A stretch of 64,000 nt of DNA from positions 51,904 through 115,903 of the forward strand of contig CAZTOW010000032.1 in NCBI GenBank assembly GCA_964615375.1, written 5' to 3'. Shown in pieces: positions 30,757 to 40,850 of the stretch. The notes under the pieces were generated by a model. The model did no database searches. It saw nothing but the letters and a program-made list of their open reading frames with translations, and was not told the origin of the DNA. Numbering within the stretch: position 1 is the first letter of the stretch; each line of letters begins with the position of its first letter. Source of the stretch: CAZKWG01 sp964615375 (GTDB lineage Bacteria > Myxococcota_A > UBA796 > CAZKWG01). The translations under genes and the position numbers were made by a program.

Positions 30757-33060
30757 TTAGGTCACGAAGAAGTGTCCGGCGCTGAGCCCGAAGCGAAGGT
30801 ACTGGCGGAGCGCGGTCTTCAAGTTCGTCTCACGTTGAGGTTGTCTGAGGAAGGTGAACGCGCCCATCTCGGAGCCCTCCTCCGAGCCGGCGCGGATGAG
30901 GGCCGGGCAGAGCCGCCGAAGCTGCGCGTAGCCGGGCGCGCCGTAGGTCACCGTGGTGAAGCTGGGGACGATGTGCCCCTCCAAAGCCTCCTCCAGGTCC
31001 GTGGAGGCGCTGTTCAGCGCGGTCTCCGGCTGGCAGCGGTAGCGGCGCGGCGCGGAGGACGCGCGGGTCACATAGCAGAAGCGCAGACAGCCCTCCTGCT
31101 TCAGCGCGGCGTTGAGTCGGCCGACGAAGATGGTGTCGGTCGCGGACACCTTGCGCACCTCCGTGGTCCCGAAGATCGTCACGCTCTGGAGGGTGAGATC
31201 GGTCTCCGGGAGCGCGATGGACGCCCCGCTCCCGTACACATCGATGATGCACTCGGTCGCCTCGAAGCTGGACAGCGAGGTCGTCGCGTGGACGCCGCCC
31301 ACGATGCAGCGGGAGAGCACCATCTCCAGGTTGGTGTTGGCGTCCGCCTCCGAGGTCGTGCCCGCCTGGACCGAGATGCGCCCGCTGCCTGGGACCTGCG
31401 TGCAGTGCCTCAGGACGAGGCCGCCCAGGTTGCCCTCCCCGACGGTGATCCCCCCCTGGACGCGCAGCCCGTTCAGGTAGAGACGCCCCTCCGAACCCGA
31501 TCCGTCGTCGTCCCCGACGATCCTCAGACCCCCGACCAGCGTCGGGAACAGACCGTCCGCCGTGGCGTTCCCGGCCAGGCGCTTGTAGGTCGGGTATCCC
31601 GAGTCCTCCGAGGGTGGATCCCAGTCGGCGGCGACGATCCAGAGCTCGAAGCCCCGGGGAACCGTGACGGTCCAGGAGGTGGCCGCCCCCGCGCTCTCGT
31701 CGTCCACGTCGTAGGTCCGGCTGTCCATGAGCACGATGAGGCCCCGACCGCCCGTGCTCCCGGCCACGAAGGCATCCCAGGCCGCCAGCGCCTCTGTGAG
31801 CGTCTCGTAGACGTTCGGGTCCAATGTGCCCGTGGTCTCCTGGTGGTGCTCGCGGCTCACGCCGATCTGGATTCCCCCGGAAGCGTCGTCGAAGCTCTCC
31901 AGATCCCAGCTCTCGTCCTCCTCCAGCGAGCTCGTGCGATCATACGGGCCGCCGCCCAGCTTCGCCGAGAACCCGTAGCGGTAGCTGACGCGGACCTCGT
32001 CGGGGGCGACGCCGCTGGGGACGCGCAGCACCAGGCGCCCGCGCTCCACGTCCACCAGGGCGACCGTGGCGTCGGCGTCGCCAGACGGAGGGTCGCGGGG
32101 GACCATGTTGGGCCAGTCGTTCAGCGTCTCCTCCTCGGTGGGGTCGGAGCGCTCCCATGCGATGAAGAATCGGAGGTAGTCGGGATCGAAGGGGATGGTC
32201 TGACCTGGGCCCGTCTCGATGAGGAAGCACGGATCGTCGTCGGCGGTGAACCACCACTCGTGCTCGTCCGGGTGCTCGGCGGCGTTGACCATCACCTCGG
32301 CCAGCCCGCGGTTGCGCAGCCGACCGGGCACGTCGATCTCCGTGGCCAGCGCGCTGAGCTCCGCCTCGGTGTGCGGGCTGTTGAAGAGGGGGATGTCCAG
32401 CCCGCAGGCGTCGAAGCGATAGCAGAAGAGGGTTGAGTCCAGGACGCCGGAGGGCTGGACGCGCCGCGCCGTCGCGTCGCGCACAGGGTACGTGTCCAGA
32501 CGCCACAGCATGATGCCTACATTGGGGATGTTGTAACGCCCCTGGCGCGTATCGACCCTGCGCACCTCGGCCGTGTGGGTCGCCTCCTCGAAGGGGCCGC
32601 CCAGCAGCTCGAGGCGATGCGCCTTGCGCAGGTCCACGGAGGTCGCCGCCGACCGCAGGTGGTTCATGTGCTGCGTGGTCGTGAGCCGCTGGAAGAACTC
32701 GACGGCGCGCGCCTGCCAGCCCGTCTCGGCGTAGGCGACGCTCTCCAGCACCGAGGCCGTGCCCTTGCGACGCCGCCAGCCCACCGTGTTGGCGACCACG
32801 GCGCGGCGGGAGTAGCCCTCCTCCCCGCGGATCCCCTCGATCCCGAGCAGATCGGCGATGTAGGGCACGACCCAGGGATCGCAGGTCTCGATGAACCAGT
32901 TGTCGTACAGCCCGTCCACGTCCTCGCGGACCTCGTCGAGCCCGGTCTCCAGCACGCCGAGCAGGGCGCGCAGGATCTGGCCGCGATCGGCGTCCCGGAT
33001 CCGGTGGATGGTCGGCAGCAGCGCGTAGAGGCGCTCTTGAAGGGTGCTCGCGTCGGCCAT
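30757..33060 (-). CDS. eCIS tail protein I (gpI)-like baseplate protein
   Basis: 767 residues. The first ~190 are typical of phage P2 gpI/tail protein I: MADASTLQERLYALLPTIHRIRDAD, LETGLDEVREDVDGLYDNWFIETCDPWVVPYIADLLG, and RRAVVANTVGWRRRKGTASVLESVA. Such proteins connect the baseplate to fibres. The remaining ~570 residues form a long beta-rich extension with repeated Asp/Gly turns and no family that I recognise; it could carry adhesive modules. Its start overlaps the upstream gpJ gene stop by 1 nt. Confidence 0.82.
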   Translation of the reverse strand: MADASTLQERLYALLPTIHRIRDADRGQILRALLGVLETGLDEVREDVDGLYDNWFIETCDPWVVPYIADLLGIEGIRGEEGYSRRAVVANTVGWRRRKGTASVLESVAYAETGWQARAVEFFQRLTTTQHMNHLRSAATSVDLRKAHRLELLGGPFEEATHTAEVRRVDTRQGRYNIPNVGIMLWRLDTYPVRDATARRVQPSGVLDSTLFCYRFDACGLDIPLFNSPHTEAELSALATEIDVPGRLRNRGLAEVMVNAAEHPDEHEWWFTADDDPCFLIETGPGQTIPFDPDYLRFFIAWERSDPTEEETLNDWPNMVPRDPPSGDADATVALVDVERGRLVLRVPSGVAPDEVRVSYRYGFSAKLGGGPYDRTSSLEEDESWDLESFDDASGGIQIGVSREHHQETTGTLDPNVYETLTEALAAWDAFVAGSTGGRGLIVLMDSRTYDVDDESAGAATSWTVTVPRGFELWIVAADWDPPSEDSGYPTYKRLAGNATADGLFPTLVGGLRIVGDDDGSGSEGRLYLNGLRVQGGITVGEGNLGGLVLRHCTQVPGSGRISVQAGTTSEADANTNLEMVLSRCIVGGVHATTSLSSFEATECIIDVYGSGASIALPETDLTLQSVTIFGTTEVRKVSATDTIFVGRLNAALKQEGCLRFCYVTRASSAPRRYRCQPETALNSASTDLEEALEGHIVPSFTTVTYGAPGYAQLRRLCPALIRAGSEEGSEMGAFTFLRQPQRETNLKTALRQYLRFGLSAGHFFVT

Positions 33061-35876
33061 CAGTTCATCTCCTCGAGCAGGATCCCGCCCTCGCTCGTGT
33101 CAATCAGGAGCAGCTCCGCGGGGTCCACCTTCTTCGTCGTCGAATTCCAGGCCGCGGCGCTGGCCAACAGCACGGCGGAGAGGGCGTTCTCCGCCACGGT
33201 CTCCGAGGTGGGATCCGCGTCCGTGCTGAGCCAGAGCCCGTTGAGGTCCACCGCCAGGACCCCGTCCACCGCCTGCAGCAGGCTCACGATCTCCGCGGCC
33301 GTCACGCTCTGGGCGAAGGCGCGCTCATCGAAGGAGAAGGCCTCCTCCAGCGCGCTCTTCGCGGCGGCGAACACGTCCTCCGTCACGTAGGCGGTATCGA
33401 CCGAGAGCTCCGCCCACACGCGGAAGTACTTCGTGGTGCAGCTCTTGATCTCCACCCGCTGGGTGGGGTCGCGGTACAGCTTGATCGCGGCCAGCAGGTT
33501 GTCGTAGGTCTCGTCCCCGGCCTCCAGCTCGGCCCCGTCGACCCCGGCGATGGTCAGGTGGACGCGGCGCTGCTGTCCCGCCCAGACGTCGAAGGACGCC
33601 GCCTTGGCCACCCCGGCGAAGGCGCGGGCGAAGTCCTCGTAGTCCGAGAGCGACACCAGGCGGTCCAGGGTCAGGACGGTGAGCGGCGCGTTCTCACGCG
33701 CGTCGGCCAGGGTCTCGGGGTCCTCGCCCCCCTTGGCCTCGATGGGGTTCGTCACGCTCTTGACGCCGAGAGGGCGTCTCTTCATGAGCTTCAGCGTGTC
33801 GGCGCCTACGTTGCCGTCCTCGCCGAGCCCGAAGCGGTAGGTGGCCGTCACGTTCTCCTGGCCCGTGGGCAGGCGCGCGCCCGAGAGCCCGTCGCCGAAG
33901 GAGACCGTGGCCTTGCTGTCGTCGTCCACGCGGATCACGTAGAGAGAGGCGTCCGCCTCCTGGTCGTAGAGGCTCGACACCTCCTCCCACGCCACCCCGC
34001 CCACCCGCAGCGTGAGCGTGCTCTCCGAGCCGGTCACCGTGGCCGCGGACACGTAGGTGAGCGGGTACTTGCGGAGGGTGAAGGACTGGTTCTCCTTGGA
34101 GCCGTCCCCGCTGCCCAGCACCTCCTCGCTGGCCGTCTCGCCGTGCGTGGCCAGCACCACGTTGGCGTTCATCGTGACGGTGTCGCGGACGTAGGTGTTC
34201 TCCAGCTCGGTGACCGGCGTGAACACGGTGTTGCCGGACGAGGTGTGCGTGGTGACGCTCTCGATCTCGACGAGCTCCGTCTCCGTCTCGCCGGTGTCGG
34301 TGCGCTCGCCGGTGATGTAGACGTACATCCCGGCCTCGAGGCCGTCGATGACGTCGGAGAGCTGGTAGCCCTGGCTGTCGTAGCCCGTGGGGTCGGGGAA
34401 ATTCGTGCTGATCGGCTTCTGGGACCAGGTGAGCTCCTCGCTCTCGGCGAGGGCGAGGGCGCGGCGGCGCGTGAAGGGCGAGAGTGGATCGAGCTCCTTC
34501 TCGTCGTCGCCGCCCCCGAGGCCGCCGCCCCCCTCCGACTCCTCCTCCGACTCTTCGAGCTGGACCAGCCCTGTGTCGAGGCTGACCCAGGTCACCTTCC
34601 CCGAGAGCGCGAAGTCCGATCGACTCTCGATGCGCGCATCCAGAATCTTCCCGAGCGTGCGGCTCGCGCCCTGTAGAAAGACGACCCAGCTGTCCGCCAT
34701 CACGCCCTTGTGTTCGCCGTCCAGATCAACCCAACGCTCGCCCTCGTCGTCCGCGGTCGCCCCCCCCTTGGGCGCGGCCGATCCATCATCGCTCTCCGGG
34801 TCGTGGTCGATGAAGATGTACCGAAAGGCAGTCCCCGGCCACTTGTTTATGCCTTCCCCAGGCTCAGGCTCCACAGGATCGGAGGTGCCCGTGCTGTCCG
34901 GCCAGGGCCAGTCGTCCTCCGTGTAGTACTCGTACAGTCGCACCCTCGACGTCAGGTCAAAGGAGATCCAGGGGGGTGCGTTGTGTCCGAAGACAGGCGT
35001 GCGCACCCGGAAACAATGAATCGTCGGGCTCTCCTGCACCAGCGCCTGATCGTCTTGAAGCTCGCCCGCCCAGGTGAGCAGCGTGTAGTCGTCCTCTGGA
35101 AAGGTCTTCACATCGGTCAGCTGCCGGAGATGCCACCGCTCGGAGTCCTTCGGTCCCTCCTTCCCCCCCGGAGCGGAGCCGCCCCCCGGACCGGACCCTG
35201 ACGCCAGGATGTCGGCGCGCTCGTCCCCGACGATGAGGATCCAGTCCCCCACCTGCAACCGGGACGTGATGCCCTGGATGTAGGCCGTGGTCATCGAGGC
35301 GCCTACAGGGTGATCCTCCCACAGCACCGGCGTCATCGCGTTCCACTCGGCCCGGATCTCGCGCTCCTCCACCGTCTCGAAGGTCTGCGGCAGCTCGTCC
35401 GGCCCGGGGATGGACATCACCGGCAGGCCCTCTTCGATGGTGACGCTCTCCGGCGCGCCCGCCGAGTCCTCCACGGTGAACGCCAGCCGCGCGCTGGCCG
35501 CCACGCCGGGGCTCAGCTCGTAGCCGATGCTGCGGGCCAGGTAGAGCACGCTCTGCCGCTCCGTGGCGGTGCGCAGAAAGCCCTCGTTGGCGATCCGCTC
35601 CTGGTAGAAGGTCAGCACGTCCAGGACCACCGACCAGGCGTCCAGCAGGGCGATGGTCGGGTCATCGGCCTCGCGCGTGGTGAGCGCGGCGAGCGGCCGC
35701 GTCTCTGCGCCCTGATCGTCCTCCACCTCGGCGCGCGAGAGCGCGTACTTCGCCCGGGAGTAGAAGTCCGACCAGGTGCCGATCCGGTAGCGAAGGGCGT
35801 CCTGCCCAGGATCGTTCCAGTGCGCGTCGAGCTCGGTGTCGACCGTGCAGCAGCGCGTGTCCATGGAGTCGCTCAC
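33060..35876 (-). CDS. eCIS baseplate J-like protein (second copy, Afp11/12 type)
   Basis: 938 residues. The N-terminus carries the hallmark LLDAWSVVLDVLTFYQERIANEGFLRTATERQSVLYLARSIGYELSPG, shared by wedge proteins of contractile tails. The C-terminal half is gpJ-like (ATYRFGLGEDGNVGADTL, VTNPIEAKGGEDPETLADARENAPL, FARAFAGVAKAASFDVW). These proteins form the wedge that links spike hub and sheath. A variable Asp/Glu-rich middle (about 220-480) is specific to this protein. Overlaps the upstream gpJ paralogue by 4 nt. Confidence 0.88.
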   Translation of the reverse strand: MSDSMDTRCCTVDTELDAHWNDPGQDALRYRIGTWSDFYSRAKYALSRAEVEDDQGAETRPLAALTTREADDPTIALLDAWSVVLDVLTFYQERIANEGFLRTATERQSVLYLARSIGYELSPGVAASARLAFTVEDSAGAPESVTIEEGLPVMSIPGPDELPQTFETVEEREIRAEWNAMTPVLWEDHPVGASMTTAYIQGITSRLQVGDWILIVGDERADILASGSGPGGGSAPGGKEGPKDSERWHLRQLTDVKTFPEDDYTLLTWAGELQDDQALVQESPTIHCFRVRTPVFGHNAPPWISFDLTSRVRLYEYYTEDDWPWPDSTGTSDPVEPEPGEGINKWPGTAFRYIFIDHDPESDDGSAAPKGGATADDEGERWVDLDGEHKGVMADSWVVFLQGASRTLGKILDARIESRSDFALSGKVTWVSLDTGLVQLEESEEESEGGGGLGGGDDEKELDPLSPFTRRRALALAESEELTWSQKPISTNFPDPTGYDSQGYQLSDVIDGLEAGMYVYITGERTDTGETETELVEIESVTTHTSSGNTVFTPVTELENTYVRDTVTMNANVVLATHGETASEEVLGSGDGSKENQSFTLRKYPLTYVSAATVTGSESTLTLRVGGVAWEEVSSLYDQEADASLYVIRVDDDSKATVSFGDGLSGARLPTGQENVTATYRFGLGEDGNVGADTLKLMKRRPLGVKSVTNPIEAKGGEDPETLADARENAPLTVLTLDRLVSLSDYEDFARAFAGVAKAASFDVWAGQQRRVHLTIAGVDGAELEAGDETYDNLLAAIKLYRDPTQRVEIKSCTTKYFRVWAELSVDTAYVTEDVFAAAKSALEEAFSFDERAFAQSVTAAEIVSLLQAVDGVLAVDLNGLWLSTDADPTSETVAENALSAVLLASAAAWNSTTKKVDPAELLLIDTSEGGILLEEMN

Positions 35877-38566
35877 AGCCCACCCCGCATGTTCAGCTCG
35901 AGCTGCCCGTACTCGGGATAGTTGGGATCATTGTCGAGTCGCGCGATCTCCAGCGCGCCGACGCTGAGGTAGCCCGGACGCAGGCCGTCCGTGCTCTGCT
36001 CGTGCAGGCGGTGGAAGCGGTGGACGAACTCCACGCCGCGCTCCAGCGCGTTGGGCGTCGCGTCCACCCAGGCGACGCCGGGGACCTTCATCATCGCGGC
36101 GATGATCGGGCTCAGGTACACGGACTGCCCGAAGGTGAAGTTGTCCGGGTGGAAGAAGGCCTTGGATCCGTCCTCCAGGAGCCCGGTGCCCAGGGCCCGC
36201 AGCAGCGCGCTCTTGACGGTGGCGCGGTAGTAGGTCGACTCGACACACACCGAGAGGGCGAGGTGCACCGGCACCATGCGCGGAGAGGTGACCTCCAGAT
36301 CGTAGCCCGCCAGCCGGTAGGGCTCGACGAAGGCGAGCAGATCCGCCTTGAAGTCGTCGTCGATGGGCTCGCCGCCCTTGCGGTCCACCGTGAGGAAGAC
36401 CGTGTACCAGCTCCCCGTCCAACGGAAGGTAGCGACCGCTTTCTGCACCTCGGTGTGCTTCGCGCAGACGGTGGCCCAGTCCTCGGCGGTGACCGCCCGC
36501 TTCTGCGTGCGGAAGGCCTGGGGGGCGTACTTCTTGACGTCGTCAATTGGTTCCGCGTCCACCCCGCCCTTCGCCGGCAGGGGGTTGCGCACCCGCCGCA
36601 CGGCCCCGCTCAGGCTGTCGGAGACGACGTGGACGAGCGCGTCGGCGCCCACGTTCCCGCTCGTCCCGTTGCCCATCCGGTAGAAGGCCCGCAGCGTGGT
36701 GCCCGCCGTGGGCTTGCGCCCGTACTCGTCGTCGCCGAAACGGACCCAGGCCCGCCCGCTGTCCTCCGTCTCGACGACGAACTCGGACGCCGTCTCGTCG
36801 CTGCCCAGCAGATCGCGCACCGGCTCCCAGATCGTCCCCTCGTCCGCGTCGCGCAGATTGATCTGGGGGACGGCGTCCCGGGGCTCCTGCTCCAGGCTGG
36901 CGGTAGCCGAGGCCGAGGCCGAGACCGAGCTGTCGTACTCCGCCGCGAAGGTCAGGTTCCTGCCCTTGAGCCGCGGCCGGTAGCGACCGCTGGTGGGCAC
37001 GGCGTCGGGGACCAGCGGCTCGCCCTCGCCCGCGTCCGCCCCCGCGTCGTCCTCGTCGCGGTCCACGCTGCGCCCGTGGTCGGCCAGCACCATGTTGCCG
37101 CGGGCGACCACGGTGGGGCCGCTCGCGCCCTCGGCGTCGGTGACCGTCTGCAGGCAGAGCTCGAAGGGGGTCGCGTCCTCGGCCTCCCAGGTCACGTCGA
37201 CCACGGTGGGCTGTCCGTCCACCACGAAGTCCTGGTAGCGCTCGGAGATGGAGGTGATGCGCACGGCGTGGCGGTGATCGGGGTCGGCGTCGGCCACGGC
37301 CCCGGTCTCCGGGCTGCGCAGCTCCTCGAACAGGATCACGTCGCCCACGGCGAGGTGATCGTCGTCCTCATCGTCGGGCACCACCAGCGAGCAGGCGGTG
37401 GAGCCCGCCGGCAGGCAGCACTCGTCCTCGCCGAAGGTGTGGATCGTGATCTCGTTCTGGGTGTAGGTCAGGACGGCGCGATCGTGCATGGTCTCGAAGA
37501 CCAGCGGCGAGCGCAGGAGCGCCGCCTCGTAGCCCTCGGACGTGAGCACCGGGTTGTTCGTGACCCAGGTGAGCAGGCGCGAGCCCGAGGGGAGGGCCGG
37601 CACGCTCTCCGATCCGACGGTCTGCCCCTCCACCATCGCCAGGTGTACCCAGGTCCGCGCGTTGCACCCGTCGTGCATGGGGTAGTCGAGCAGGCGGGCG
37701 TGCCTTCGCACCGAGGTCCGGCGCCGCGCCGTCTCCAGGTAGGCCTCCGTGGCCACCGCGTCCTGGTAGTAGGAGAGCTGATCAGCCGCATACGCCAGGA
37801 TCTCGACCAGCGTAACGCCGAGGTCCGCCGGGTTGCGCTCCTCCCAGTCTGGCGCGACGACGCTCAGGCGATCCAACATGAGCTTGCGGAAGCTGCGGTA
37901 GTCGCGCGCCAGGTAGTCGATGCGCGGCTCGGTCTGCTGCTCCTCCTCCTCCGAGCTGGAGGCCGCGCAGTCCAGGTCCGTGACGCACTCGACCTTGAAG
38001 GCGAAGTCCACGGTGTTCAGCACGCGGTCGAAGCCGTCCACCGGCGTGGTCCCGTCGTCCTTCGTGAGCGTCAGCGTGTACGTCGAGTGGTCTCCGCGGG
38101 CGTTCACCTTGACCACGATGGTGCGGGCGTGCTCATCGGAGGGGATGTAGCTCGCGAACCACGCCTGCTCCTCGGCGGGCGTCGGGTCGGCCTCCGCCAC
38201 AGGGGGACCGCTGGCGTCCAGCTCATCTGCCCGCATCGCCCAGACCACCTCGATGCCCGTGATCCGCACGCCCCCCTCGATCACAACGTTCGCGGCGGAG
38301 ATCTCCATCTCGTAGCCGGTCACCGGCGGGAGCGTGGTGGTCGGCACGTACAGCGGCTGCAGACAGCGGATGACCAGGTATCGCTGCCGGTTGTCCACCA
38401 GCGCCGACCCGATCAGGGCGGTGTCCAGCACCTCCAGGTAGTCGATGCCGTTGAGCAGGACGGCCGCGCCCGGCGCCCAGCTCGACGTCAGCGCGGTGGG
38501 GATGTTGACGCCGTCCGCCAGGAGCTGGCGTCGGCGCTCGTTCTTGCAGGTGTAGACCGTGGCCAC
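35873..38566 (-). CDS. eCIS baseplate J-like protein (first copy, Afp11/12 type)
   Basis: 897 residues; paralogue of the next gene. After an N-terminal domain of about 200 residues comes IDYLARDYRSFRKLMLDRL and NPADLGVTLVEILAYAADQLSYYQDAVATEAYLETARRRTSVRRHARLLDY, the conserved helical core of putative baseplate assembly proteins. The C-terminal gpJ part is YRMGNGTSGNVGADALV, RVRNPLPAKGGVDAEP and RTQKRAVTAEDWATVC. Two tandem J genes are usual in Afp/PVC clusters. Starts one base after the gp25 stop. Confidence 0.88.
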   Translation of the reverse strand: MATVYTCKNERRRQLLADGVNIPTALTSSWAPGAAVLLNGIDYLEVLDTALIGSALVDNRQRYLVIRCLQPLYVPTTTLPPVTGYEMEISAANVVIEGGVRITGIEVVWAMRADELDASGPPVAEADPTPAEEQAWFASYIPSDEHARTIVVKVNARGDHSTYTLTLTKDDGTTPVDGFDRVLNTVDFAFKVECVTDLDCAASSSEEEEQQTEPRIDYLARDYRSFRKLMLDRLSVVAPDWEERNPADLGVTLVEILAYAADQLSYYQDAVATEAYLETARRRTSVRRHARLLDYPMHDGCNARTWVHLAMVEGQTVGSESVPALPSGSRLLTWVTNNPVLTSEGYEAALLRSPLVFETMHDRAVLTYTQNEITIHTFGEDECCLPAGSTACSLVVPDDEDDDHLAVGDVILFEELRSPETGAVADADPDHRHAVRITSISERYQDFVVDGQPTVVDVTWEAEDATPFELCLQTVTDAEGASGPTVVARGNMVLADHGRSVDRDEDDAGADAGEGEPLVPDAVPTSGRYRPRLKGRNLTFAAEYDSSVSASASATASLEQEPRDAVPQINLRDADEGTIWEPVRDLLGSDETASEFVVETEDSGRAWVRFGDDEYGRKPTAGTTLRAFYRMGNGTSGNVGADALVHVVSDSLSGAVRRVRNPLPAKGGVDAEPIDDVKKYAPQAFRTQKRAVTAEDWATVCAKHTEVQKAVATFRWTGSWYTVFLTVDRKGGEPIDDDFKADLLAFVEPYRLAGYDLEVTSPRMVPVHLALSVCVESTYYRATVKSALLRALGTGLLEDGSKAFFHPDNFTFGQSVYLSPIIAAMMKVPGVAWVDATPNALERGVEFVHRFHRLHEQSTDGLRPGYLSVGALEIARLDNDPNYPEYGQLELNMRGGL

Positions 38567-38567
38567 G

Positions 38568-38927
38568 TCACGCCTCGAAGGTGAAAGCGGAGCTGCGACG
38601 CTCGAGATCGCGCCGGATGACGTACTGGACCTGGACCGTGAGCTGCGCGTCCTCGGCCTTGACCGAGACGCTCTCGACCTGAATCAGCGTCCCCAGCCAG
38701 TGTTGGAGGGCGCCCTGCACCATGAACTGCGTCGCCGTGGCCAGCTCGTCGCTGTTGGGCGCGAACACGAGCTGGCGCACGTTGGTCCCCATGTCCGGGC
38801 GCATGACGCGCTCGCCGGGCGTGGTGAACAGGAGCTGCTCGATGAGCTCCCGGATGTGGACGTCGGGGTCAGCGCTGGCGGTGCGCCCTCGGCTGTCGGC
38901 GCGATAGGGGAAACCGAAGTGGCTCAT
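38568..38927 (-). CDS. eCIS gp25-like baseplate wedge protein (Afp9 type)
   Basis: A 119-residue GPW/gp25-family protein: VHIRELIEQLLFTTPGERVMRPDMGTNVRQLVFAPN contains the family's EQLLFTxPGERxMRPxxG core. It starts the sheath polymer at the baseplate and is among the best conserved components of contractile injection systems. Length is normal for the family. Located between the spike and gpJ genes, as in other eCIS clusters. Confidence 0.92.
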   Translation of the reverse strand: MSHFGFPYRADSRGRTASADPDVHIRELIEQLLFTTPGERVMRPDMGTNVRQLVFAPNSDELATATQFMVQGALQHWLGTLIQVESVSVKAEDAQLTVQVQYVIRRDLERRSSAFTFEA

Positions 38928-38937
38928 GCTGGCCTCC

Positions 38938-39417
38938 CTACCCGTTGATCTTGACGGTGACGGCGTCGAGCTTGAGGCTGGCGGCGCCGATGCTGATCTC
39001 GATCCCGGAGCTCGTGAGCGCGATCTTCGCGGGCAGCGCGACCGTGGGCGCGCTGGTCTCGATGGTCACGCCCCCGACGCCCGGCGTCGCGTCGATCTTG
39101 ATGAGCACGCCGTCGGTCTTGATGACGTGGACGGTCGGCAGCATCGCCTCGGTGGGCAGCTCGCCCGTACACCAGAAGCCGCCCACCCAGATGGGGTAAT
39201 TGGTGTCGCCGCCCTCGAACTCCACCCAGACGCAGGCGCCGATCGGCGGGGTGAACACCGTCCCCACCCCGCTGCCCGCGTAGGGCACGCAGGGCATGGC
39301 CCAGGAGAGCTGCCCCCCACCCAGCACCGCCGGGCAGGAGACCTGCAGGCGCCCCTGGAGCATGGGGTCGATGTTGTTCACCACCTGTCCGCGATATTTC
39401 CCGTAGAACTTCGTCAT
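38938..39417 (-). CDS. eCIS spike, gpV/gp5-like
   Basis: A 159-residue phage baseplate assembly protein V-like spike. An OB-fold is indicated by MTKFYGKYRGQVVNNIDPMLQGRLQVSCPAV and WVEFEGGDTNYPIWVGGFW. The C-terminal ~60 residues are strand-rich with regular KIDATPGVGGVTIETSAPTV and ISIGAASLKLDAVTVK patterns, fitting a trimeric beta-helix tip. In Afp and PVC the hub and spike are one protein (Afp8); here they are adjacent genes overlapping by 4 nt. No PAAR tip gene follows. Confidence 0.88.
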   Translation of the reverse strand: MTKFYGKYRGQVVNNIDPMLQGRLQVSCPAVLGGGQLSWAMPCVPYAGSGVGTVFTPPIGACVWVEFEGGDTNYPIWVGGFWCTGELPTEAMLPTVHVIKTDGVLIKIDATPGVGGVTIETSAPTVALPAKIALTSSGIEISIGAASLKLDAVTVKING

Positions 39418-40544
39418 GGCACCACCAGGGGGAGCAGGGCGCCCATCTCCCCGCGCGTCAGCGTGAAGTCCTGCTTGTACGAGCCGAGGCTCATCTTGTG
39501 GGACACGCGCTTGACGTACCAGAAGCCGTCGTAGTCGTCGGTCACGCCGCGCACGCCGACCAGGGCCCGCGGCTGAAGCACGCCGCCATAGCGGGCGGTG
39601 TCCAGGGTCCCGCTGGCGCTGAGCGGCGCGTCGGTCGAGGCGTCGGTGGTCGCCTGGGCGCGGGCGAAGGCCGCCACCGCGCTGACCCCCGGATCGCGCA
39701 GCACCTTGGTGCGGCTCTTCGTCGGATCGATGCTGAGCACCGGCGATCTCCCCAGCGGGATGCGCGTGGACGCGACCGTCATGACCGGCATGACCATACA
39801 GGTCAATCGGTCCATCACCTCCCCCGAGACCAGGGTGGCGCCGTCGCCGTTGACCGAGACGTCGAATCGCTCGACGTTGGTGAACGCGCCCATGTCCACC
39901 GTCAGGGCCGACTGCGGCAGCCCGACCCGGATGGGCGGCCCCCAGTAGCCTGTGTTCACCATCGGCAGCGGCCCGGGGATGATGTAGAAGACGTAGCCGT
40001 TCTGGGCCGCGAGCTCGCGCAGATAGGCCAGATCGGTGCCCTGCTGCACGGGGATCCGCTCGGTCACCAGCGGCACCTCGGAGGCCACCGGCGGAATCAC
40101 CATCGGGATGAGCCCGTAGCTCCCGATGATCATGGTCGCGATGACCATGTCCGGCTGGGCCGGGTGCTCGACGCTCTTCTCCTCCAGATCCATCTGGTGC
40201 GTCAGGTCCACCGCCGTGACGGTGAGCGTGCTCTCGCCCGGTCGCCCGCCCGGGTTCAGCTCCTTGCGCGTGATGACGCCGTCGAAGAGCACGCTGGGGA
40301 TCGCGCCCGCCGTGAGCACCAGCACCACCCGCGCCCCCGTCGTGACCTGCGTGCGCAGCGTGAGATCGTTGGAGAAGGTGAGCGAGGAGGGCTTGCCCAC
40401 CTGGAACGTGATCTGGCAGCCCGCCGCCTCCGTGTCGTCGATATCGACCTGCACCCGCACCACCGCGCTCGCCAGGTCGGGGCCGATGGGCAGCGCGACC
40501 GTGGGGCCGATCAGGATGGAGAGCTGTACGCCGAGCAGGCTCAT
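39414..40544 (-). CDS. eCIS spike hub, gpD-like (VgrG N-terminal type)
   Basis: A 376-residue phage late-control-D-like hub: FDGVITRKELNPGGRPGESTLTVTAVDLTHQMDLEE, VTERIPVQQGTDLAYLRELAAQNGYVFYIIPG and YDGFWYVKRVSHKMSLGSYKQDFTLTRG are characteristic. It forms the trimeric hub joining tube to spike. The ATG at 40544 is the natural start; an open frame continues upstream only as antisense sequence. Overlaps the spike gene by 4 nt. Confidence 0.88.
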   Translation of the reverse strand: MSLLGVQLSILIGPTVALPIGPDLASAVVRVQVDIDDTEAAGCQITFQVGKPSSLTFSNDLTLRTQVTTGARVVLVLTAGAIPSVLFDGVITRKELNPGGRPGESTLTVTAVDLTHQMDLEEKSVEHPAQPDMVIATMIIGSYGLIPMVIPPVASEVPLVTERIPVQQGTDLAYLRELAAQNGYVFYIIPGPLPMVNTGYWGPPIRVGLPQSALTVDMGAFTNVERFDVSVNGDGATLVSGEVMDRLTCMVMPVMTVASTRIPLGRSPVLSIDPTKSRTKVLRDPGVSAVAAFARAQATTDASTDAPLSASGTLDTARYGGVLQPRALVGVRGVTDDYDGFWYVKRVSHKMSLGSYKQDFTLTRGEMGALLPLVVP

Positions 40545-40552
40545 GGGCTCCT

Positions 40553-40843
40553 CTACAGCCGGGGGACGGGGACGTGGATCTTCTCGCCGGGCTCCTCCAG
40601 CAGCTCCTCGGGGTGCATGGCGTCGTTGGCGTCCGACACCCACCACCCCGCCTCTGAGGCGCCCAGCGTGCGGTGAGCGATGAGGTCCAGGCGATCCCCC
40701 TCGGCCACCGTCACCTCCACCAGGACCTGCAGATCCCGCCCTCGCGGCAGGAAGCGGCGCTCCACGTAGGGGATCTGGCGCCCGTCAGAGCCGGTGTAGG
40801 TCAGCGTGCTGAGCTTGTAGTAGCGACTGTTGGCCTCGAACAT
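40553..40843 (-). CDS. eCIS LysM/gpX-like small protein
   Basis: A 96-residue protein with a LysM/tail-X-like pattern: VTVAEGDRLDLIAHRTLG, ASEAGWWVSDANDAMHPEELLEEPGEKIHVPVPRL. In Afp the LysM module is fused to the tube-baseplate adaptor (Afp7); here it is separate and directly follows the adaptor gene. ATG 40843 has GAGG 5 nt upstream; a GTG at 40849 is an alternative. Confidence 0.82.
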   Translation of the reverse strand: MFEANSRYYKLSTLTYTGSDGRQIPYVERRFLPRGRDLQVLVEVTVAEGDRLDLIAHRTLGASEAGWWVSDANDAMHPEELLEEPGEKIHVPVPRL

Positions 40844-40850
40844 GGGCACC